From assembly GCA_934045075.1 (NCBI GenBank), contig OW203726.1, forward strand, positions 17,485,988 through 17,549,987: 64,000 bases of DNA. Reading direction: 5' to 3'. This stretch comes from Yponomeuta sedellus. Lineage: Eukaryota; Arthropoda; Insecta; Lepidoptera; Yponomeutidae. The translations under genes were made by a program, and so were the position numbers. Shown here piece by piece: positions 49,401-58,400 of this stretch (the first letter of the stretch is position 1; every line of letters starts with the position of its first letter). The notes below the pieces were generated by a model that was given only the letters and a program-made list of their open reading frames with translations, had not been told where the DNA came from and did not search any database.

Positions 49401-52400
49401 GCATTTGCCGCTGAACCAGCAGCATATGCCACCGAACCAGACGCATATGCAAAATCAGCACCTTCTACAGCAGAGCCAAGCGCATATGTCATCCAATCAA
49501 CAACAGCACGTACCGCCGACTCAACAGCACATGCAATCCAATCAGCAGCACATGCAAGCCAGCCAACCGCATATGCAACCGGGCCAACAACACATGCAGC
49601 AGAGCCAACAACACATGCAGAATCAACAGCATATAATGCAGCACATGCCGCCGGGTCAGCAGCATATGCAGCATAGCCCGCATATGGCGCCGCACCAGCA
49701 GCATATGCCGGCGAGCCAGCATCTGCCGGGCCAGCAGCACGCGCTGAGCCCGCAGCAACAGCATTTACAGCAACAGCAGCATTTGCAGCAGCACCAACAT
49801 TTGCAGCAACAGCAGTCGCAGCAGCAGTTGACGAGTCCCACCCAGCAGATGTACCACAATCAAAATGTCCAGTCGCAGAGGTACGTTCTAGTTCAAGGCT
49901 GGCCAATAGGTTTTCCAGGTGGGCAAAATTTCATAGGCTGTGGCGCCGCCGGGCCAAATACCATAATAATATTCATATTAGTATACAAATATCATATTAT
50001 ACACAAAAAGACAAAATATGCTTAACTTTATTTGTAAATGACAAAGTAACAACATTTTATTTCTATTTAATGTGAGCTGTGAAGAGGTTTTTCTGATAGT
50101 AATTTGTAAATTTTTGGTTTTAAGTCTGATGTTGATAGTACAATCAAATCCGAAATGCGTTTTGCCGTGAGAGACGTGCAATATTTATTTTTGATGAATG
50201 AAAGAGTTGAAAATGTTTTTTCACACCGATAGGTGGAAGCAAACCTGCTTAAAATTTGTCCTGCGTAAAAATGTCTGGAAATTTTCACTAGTATCGTTTT
50301 TCCAAAAACTTGCAAAATTTTCTGTTAGCTGCTCTGAAGATACATTTTCGTAGAAAAAAATTCCGTTCGCTATAAAGGCATTTCTCAAAGGCCCGGAAGG
50401 AAATATTTGCGTTTCAATTGACCAATCTAGTGGAAGCAGTGCTATCGCGCGCCAGCTAGCTAGCCGGCCGAAGTGCTGGTGGGCAAATTCAAATACCTTG
50501 GCGGGCCACTTGGTGGCCCGCGGGCCTGGGTTTGGCCGGCCTTGTTCTAGTTAGAATTTTTTATGCTTTATTTTAGATCCAAGGTGATCCAAGCAAGAAA
50601 AAGTTAGATTAAAAAAATATTAGAGAATTAATATAGTAATAGAAAAAAGCGCAGTTCTGATTTCGCCCATTATGCGGTAAAATATATTTTTATTATACTC
50701 ACTTAATAACTAACGTAAAATATTTGTATATATAGTTGATATATTGAACGGGTTTTTTCGCGATTGAAGCATCAAGCATTGTGAATCACTATATGTTAGT
50801 TTGCCAACTTACTTTGCCCCTTAAACTAATATAATTTGTTTTGAGCTCCATAAAGAATATGAACATTCTGTATTGTATGTATGTCATGAATTACATATGA
50901 GACATTTAATTATTGTTACACAGTTATGCAGGTCATAGTGATGTCAGGTCACTATGACCTGCGCCTAGTTCTAAAACACTTCAAACGCGTTTGGCAGGTA
51001 CGAGTGGCATCCGCCCGGCCCACCGTCACCGCAAAGGTCTCAGCCGCCCGTTGCTCCTAAGCCACAGGTGAGATAAGAATATTCTTTATTGTACACCAGA
51101 GCGTATAACATAAACATTAAGCCTCAAATAAGGTCGTGGTGAGCCAATCAACACCGATGACGTTATATGATGTTTATTACGTTTCTAATTTACACGCATC
51201 AAATGCTGAACATAATAAACCAAATACCAAAAATTTGACCCACAGAATTTGGTACACATTAGGAGCAATACAGGAGTAGTTCCTATATTACGCGCATCAA
51301 GACCTTAAGAATTCTACAATTTAACTGGCACATGCCATAGTAATTGCTATTTAGCAAACTTTTGGACTTTAATAGGATTTGGATATCATAATTAGAGCCT
51401 TAATCGATTGATGTGTGACATCAGCACCATGAAGTTTCAATTTATTTTAATCTGTTTTTTTCGGCAGAGCGCACGACGACCCGACATGGACTCAGATGAG
51501 TCGCAGCAGGCGATGAACTCGTCAGTTCAGCCCGAAGAAGGTAAGCTTGGAAGACGGGAGACATGGAAAATCAATTTTCGCAGTACGCAGTAGAGGCGAG
51601 GTTGGCAATGCATGTAGAGACCTTGATATGCAAGTGGCGCGAGTTTGACATATTTTGACAATTATAAATAGATGAGCGTTATAGTGTCATAATAGATCGT
51701 GGTAGACATTGCACAATGAAGAGTTTACTCCAGTCAAATGAACAAATAATTTAAATATTATGTTCTTAAGGTTATATTCATCCTTCATCCTGAATGCGCT
51801 ATATTTGATTCGATATTTGTTCAAACTGTCGGGCTATACGGGGAGCGCGAACGCTCTCAGGCAATTTACCAACTAGGAACTTAGTAATAATAGAAATAAA
51901 TTGGGATTAAGTTTCAGGTGTGGATGACGGTGGCCGCTTATAATAATAATTGCGAATAGGACTGACTGCTCTATGCTGAAGCACTGGAGCTCAGTCCATG
52001 TAATACAAAATATAATATAGGCAAAAAATATAAAATATAGAGTCGCCCATTAGCTTAGTTCGGAGAGCTCTGGCACGGTTAGCCAGAGGTCGCGGGTTCG
52101 AGTCCCGGCATGGGTAGAATTTTTAACCTCTAAATAGGTTTTTTTTTAAATATAGGCAATAATGAAATGTAATCACTAACATATTCTAAGAAATATCTGT
52201 AATATTGTAAATTTCTACATTTATCTAAAAATTTATATTGCTGAGTCAGTTACCATTTATAGCAGTGACGCGCCGTGACCTTTCGTTTTCCTTCCTTTTT
52301 TGTGAATGTTATGGTTTAGTAATATGGTTTAAGTTTGTTTCGTTATTGTGACGTGTCCACTGTTTCTGTAATATATGTTTTTTCTTCTTCTTCTTCTTCT

Positions 52401-55400
52401 TTCTTCTTAATACCAACACTATGGACTCGTTCCGAAATAAAAATATTCAATCGAAATGAATAAGTTTGATAAGCTTCCAAGTGGTTGTTCCAGAATGGTA
52501 CGTGGCGAGCGCCCTGGAGCCGCCAGGGATATCGGTGTACCCCACGGCGGCGGCGGCGGGCGGGCGCGGCGCACCGCACAACCCGTGGCAGCGCGAGGAG
52601 CGCGAGCGGGAGGCCGAGGCGCGCCGCCAGGCCGCCCGCGCCAGGCGGTGAGGCTCCTGACGCGATGGCTCTTCACTAGAGGCGCTGGCTTTTGACTAGA
52701 GACGCTGGCTCCTGATAAGAGACGCTGGCTTCTTACTAGACACGATGACATCTGACTAGAGACGCTGGCTGCTGTCTTAACGCGCTAGTCACTGACTAGA
52801 GGCGCTGGCTTTTAATTAGAGACGTTGGCTCCTGATAAAAGTCACTGGCTCCTGATATGAGACGCTGGCTTCTTACTAGACACGATGACATCTGACTAGA
52901 GACGCTGGCTGCTGTCTCAAGACGCTGATTACTTACTAGAGTCGCTGGTTTCTTACTAGTCACGCTGGCTCCTTACTAGACACGATGACATCTGACTAGA
53001 AACGCTGGCTCCTGATTAGACACGCTGGCTCCTGATAAGAGACGCTGGCTTCTTACTAGACACGATGACATCTGACTAAAGACGCTGGCTGTTGTCTTAA
53101 GACGTTGATTACTTACTAGAGTCGCTGGTTTCTTACTAGTCTTACTAGACACGATGGCATCTGACTAGAGACGCTGGCTTCTGATTAGACACGCTGGCTC
53201 CTGATAAGAGACGCTGGCTTCTTACTAGACACGATGGCATCTGACTAGAGACGCTGGCTGCTGTCTTAAGACGCTGGTTACTGACTAGAGACGCTGGCTC
53301 CTTACTAGACACGCTGGCTCCTGTCTTAAGACGCTGGTTCCTTACTAGTCACGCTGGCTCCTTACTAGACACACTGGCTCCTGTCTTAACACGCTGGTTA
53401 CTGACTAGAGTCGCTGGTTCCTTACTAGTCACGCTGGCTCCTTACTAGACACGCTGGCTCCTGTCTTAACACGTTGTTACTGACTAGAGTCGCTGGTTCC
53501 TTACTAGTCACGCTGGCTCCTTACTAGACACGCTGGCTCCTGTCTTAACACGCTGTTACTGACTAGAGTCGCTGATTCCTTACTAGTCACGCTGGCTCCT
53601 TTCTTAACACGCTGGTCACTGACTAAAGTCGCTGGTTCCTTACTAGTCACGCTGGCTCCTTACTAGACACGCTGGTCCCTTACTAGACACGCTGGCTCCT
53701 GACTAGACACGCGGGTTCCTGACTAGCCACGCTTGGTCCTGACTAGACACGATGACATCTGACTGAAGTCACTGATTCCTGACTAGACGCGCTGGTTCCT
53801 GACTAGAGACGCTGACTTTTCATTAGAAACGCTGACTCCCGTGTCGTTAACTATTGACCGACAATAAAACCAACTGCCATTTTTTCAACCACAACTATAA
53901 AGCTAACCATCGCATCTAGTTAGTGTCAATCGCTAGTGTACGTCGCACTGGAAAGAACAGGGTTTCTTTCGGAGAGAGCGAATGGGGCTTAATCCCCGCG
54001 CGTTACCTCCCGCAGATTGATAATTACGCGCATTAAAAAACTGATTTTCTCACGATAATTTCCTTCACTGTTAGCGAGTGCTATTGCCGCTACAAATTCA
54101 CAAATGTACGTAACTTAGAAAACAAAGTCATTGATACGGAATTTGAATGAGGAGTGTTTTAGAGGGTACGGTGTTTTATTAAATAACATCGTAACCGTTG
54201 CAATGTTACAGAGACGCGACTATAGCCCACCTGACGGGGCTTGGCTCGGCGCGCTCGGCCGTGCAGAACCAGCAGCTGAGAGCGCTGCAACTCGAGAGGG
54301 ACTTCGAGCGTCGCGCCACTCAGCACGACCAGGTCGGTACACGCACGGCACGAGATCTGACTCGGAATGACCTAAGAATTGACTGAGGATTCTAAGTATA
54401 CTTAACTACTAAGTCGGTAGGTAAGTATGCTGAGAATCCTCAGTCAAACTGTTCAAACTCGCCTCTGTAGCCCCTCAAAAAAATGCCAAATCGGTTCTGC
54501 CGTTCCGGAGTTTTAGTTCGCTAAAACGTCTGAAAAGCAGCACTGATTTGACATTTCTTTATATTTTTGGACGTCCGGGGACAGTTTAAATCGTCAGAAA
54601 AAAAGATAAATAGATGTTGGTGACACTAAGTTCAGTGGGACGTTTGGTAAAAAAATTAATATACAGAGGCCAGCTTAAGTCTGTACGACAGTCGTGTGAA
54701 AACGTCACGCAACAAATTATTTCCACCCATCTTGCTCTAAGTCCATTTAAGTCTACTGTGAGAAAAGAATATTTTCTTTTAATACACAATAAAACAAGAA
54801 AACCACAAAAAAAGAAGGTTGTGTTTTTGCTAATAGCAATTTCTTCCACGAGACCATTACAAATCGACACTGTCGAAGTCAAGAAATTTACAATATTGGT
54901 GCATATTTGTCGAGTTAATGACAGTATATTTACCTAGGATGAGCAAACAACTTGTTAGACGTTATTGCTTACCCCATTTTAACGATTTCTATCACTGATT
55001 CGTTTATTTGTAGACCAAAGCTACTTGAAACTAAAAAAAATACATCTTTTATTTTGTCCCCACTGCTGGTGAACGGGTCTCTTCCTGCATCGCAGGAAGG
55101 TTAGGCCATACTCCACCACGGGGGCTAAGTCCGGGTTGGTGGAGGATTGTTAGACAGTGGCGGGCCTTACTGTCAGAAGTTATCTAGCCGCCCATAAGGC
55201 CTCTGACATGGCTTAACAAACCGGCAGGACGAAGTAGCGGACCCTCAAGGCGGGGCCGGGGAGCGCGCCTCGCCCGAGCCGGCGGCGGAGCCCGAGCGGC
55301 CGCCAACGCAGCACCAGCACCAGCCCCCGCCCCAGCCCCAGCCCCAGTCCCAGTCCCAGCCCCAGTACCAGCCGCAGCCCAAGTCCATACTCAAGACCAA

Positions 55401-58400
55401 CAGGACCGAGGTCACCAACGGTTACGCCACTGATATGGTGAGTTTGATTTTTAATTACTCCTTATCTGTGAATAGCGAGGACCAATGGTCCCAGTCCTGT
55501 TAGCTCATAAAAAAAACGTAAGTTTATGTTTACGTGGCACAAAGTAGAGTAGGACCTCTGATTTGACTCTCATGAACATAAGTTTAAAGTTACATATCGT
55601 CGTTCATATTGCAAAACGTTCTATGTCAACAAAAACATGTGTACGTTTTTTCACCAAATTTGTATGAAAAATTAAAAAAATACAAAGAAAATAGCAAGAC
55701 ATCATTATCCTTACCTACTCAGGCTTACATTATATTGTCTTAAACTTACATTCAGAATCAAGTTTTCCTTCAATTTAGATGAAAAATCGAAAATAGTGTT
55801 TTTTGACATTGAACGTTTTGCAATATGAACGACGATATTAAACAGGTTTATACTGGCAGAGTAATCACCCAGTCGAGCCAGGTCAGCCAGGGTGATTAGA
55901 CCACACCCCACAAATCACACGGCTTGTGGGAGGCCGAGCATATCCTGGAGAGGGATGCATATTGTATTGGTTGGTATTTAAAAAAAAATAAGAAAGGCTT
56001 ATATTATTATTATATGGGCAGAGAGGATAGCGTGTGCGACTCTTGTTCCACCGTACAATAGAGATAATGGACGGTGACGGCAAAATGCTTTAGTCTGTAA
56101 ACGTTTATTTCTATATGTTTCTACCTCGTTTGTTGTTGGTAGAGCGTTATCAGTTAAGGGCTCGAGCCGACCAGCTTTACAATGTTCTTGCCTCGTTAAA
56201 TAATAAGTACTAAAAGGAAGACCAATGAGACGAGATAAAGAATGTAAACAAACGGACCGTTACTGAGTTACATTGCTATAGTGAGCGATTATTATCTCTG
56301 TCCTTGTCTCACGTATGCGGTAATGGCGTCATTTGACCGACGACAGCTGTCGTTGCGTATTTCGTGGTACAGGAAAACTTTCAGTACGGCAGTTGTCAAC
56401 ATTTGGTGACATCCGCCATTTTGTGAACTATAATAGTTCATTCCTGTTTAGATTGCGTTCGAAGTGATACGTATTTTTTCGTTTCCGTATTTACTAAGTG
56501 TGTTTATTAATCCTAACAGTAACAGTTTTCTTGTTGATTTTTGCTGTTACTGTAATTAGTTGTTGGTTTTAATTATGGAATCACAGCCTGGCGGCTCTAG
56601 ACAGCCTAGGACCCTTCCGGTGGATCATGTTTGACAAATACAGAAGACAGCTATTAGAATAGGGAATCCGAAATTTGTATAGCTATAATTTATTAAAAAA
56701 AAAATGTTTTGAACCCCTGAAAATTTGTTTACATTTTTTATCTTGTCTCATTGGCCTTCCTTTATTACGCGATTACCCGCGTTTAATATGTAACAACGCA
56801 TGAGCATCGCGTGTATTTTTAGACACAAGTGTAAAGTGGGTACTTTATTTCCAGCCCCGGGCGGAAGAGGGCGGGCGGGCGGTCGGCCTGAGCGCGGGCG
56901 TGGGCGCGCTGTCGCTGGGCGCGCCGCCGCCGCCCGAGCGCGGCTCGTCCTTCGCCGTGATGGCGGCGCGGGCGCTCAGCCCGCCGCCCGCGCCCGCGCA
57001 CCCACCCGCGGCGCCCGCCACGCCCGCCGACTCCACGCACAGGTGAATAAGCGCTAGTTCACACATGGCGGAATCCGTGCGGATGCAAATCGCGCGGTTA
57101 GACCGGGCGGATCTTATTTACATTAGCACCTATTGATTCGTTCATACTTGTCCGCGCGGATTGACAATTCAATTCGCGCGGTCGCCGCTCGGATCTATTT
57201 ACTTGACGTACCTAGAGCGCGTTCAGTCGCTGCGCGCATAGGACGGTGACAATGGATCGCTTCGACACCGAGCTATTCATCGATGAGGTGGAAAAGAGAC
57301 CTGCTTTGGTGGGACATCAAATTGACAGAATATTCCAATAAAATTATTAGAAACGGAGCAGAGCGGGTAGGAGCAACAAATACACACATTATTGCTTCTT
57401 CGACTTCCATGATGGGACTGTCACACCATGCGGATGACAGCGCTCTCCGCGCCTGACTGAACACATGCGTTTAGAACCGCGCGGTTTGCATCCGCGCGGA
57501 ATCCGCCATGTCTGAACTAGCTCTATAGCTCTACGCTTACACGTGCGTTTTGTGTCGGCGGCGTAGTGCCGCTTGTTTTGTATCGCCAGTCGTTTTCCCC
57601 TTAGCGTCCCGGGTGCCTGCTGGCCTTGTTATTATAGGGTTCGATTGAACAATATACAGTGATTAAATTGCTACGTTGTTTAAATAACAGATAATCGGTC
57701 CCCTAAATACGAGCGGTAGTGGTGAAAAATAGAAATATCCTAACTTTTTTTATTTAGCCTCGATTGTCCGCGAAGTCCAAACTGAACTGAACTGCGCGCC
57801 GCGGCTAGCGCTATTTATATCCGCCGGCAAGGGTTCTCGAAAATTCCCGTACGCACCACACTCGGGGCACGTGGCAACGACAGTTTCATGTCATAGAGTT
57901 TTGAGCCTTATACGAGTAGACTTACTAGTCATTATTGCTTGCAGCGTTGCTAAAACGCAGCATGCGGACTAATCGATGCTTCCAGAAGGCTCCATTCTAG
58001 ATGGTTCGCGATAGGACCGCGACAATATCTATGGATTTCAATTTTATCAATTTAATAAACTGGCCAAAAAAGGCGATCAGGATAATTATGTTTAATTCTT
58101 CAGTCCAGAGCTTGAGGGATATACTTAGTGCAGATTTCTTTGTTGGTTAAAATTATTTATAGTCTGTTTTCTTTAAGTATTAATGTAGTGTTTCAGACTG
58201 TCACTGGATTTTTGCTTTAAGAGCTTAATTTTTTTTTAAGTGGAGATTAATTGGCCCTCTGTGTGTTTAATGTTTTTGTTATTAAATAAATATTAGTAAT
58301 GTCAAAATGAGATACCAGAGTTGTCTTGAATATCTTACAGCGAAGTTAATACAATAATTATTATTGACATTTAACTGATTATGATTTCATTTAAATTTTA

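Noticed and set aside
49203..49676. Second long ORF in another frame (Ala/Thr/Glu-rich) over the Q/H/M exon
   Set aside because: It is a shadow of the repetitive CAGCACATG-type coding sequence in frame +1; the frame matching splice phases is the Q/H/M one.
54131..54370. Alternative frame ORF over the 54212 exon
   Set aside because: The frame reading RDATIAHLTG fits phases of both neighbouring exons; the other does not.
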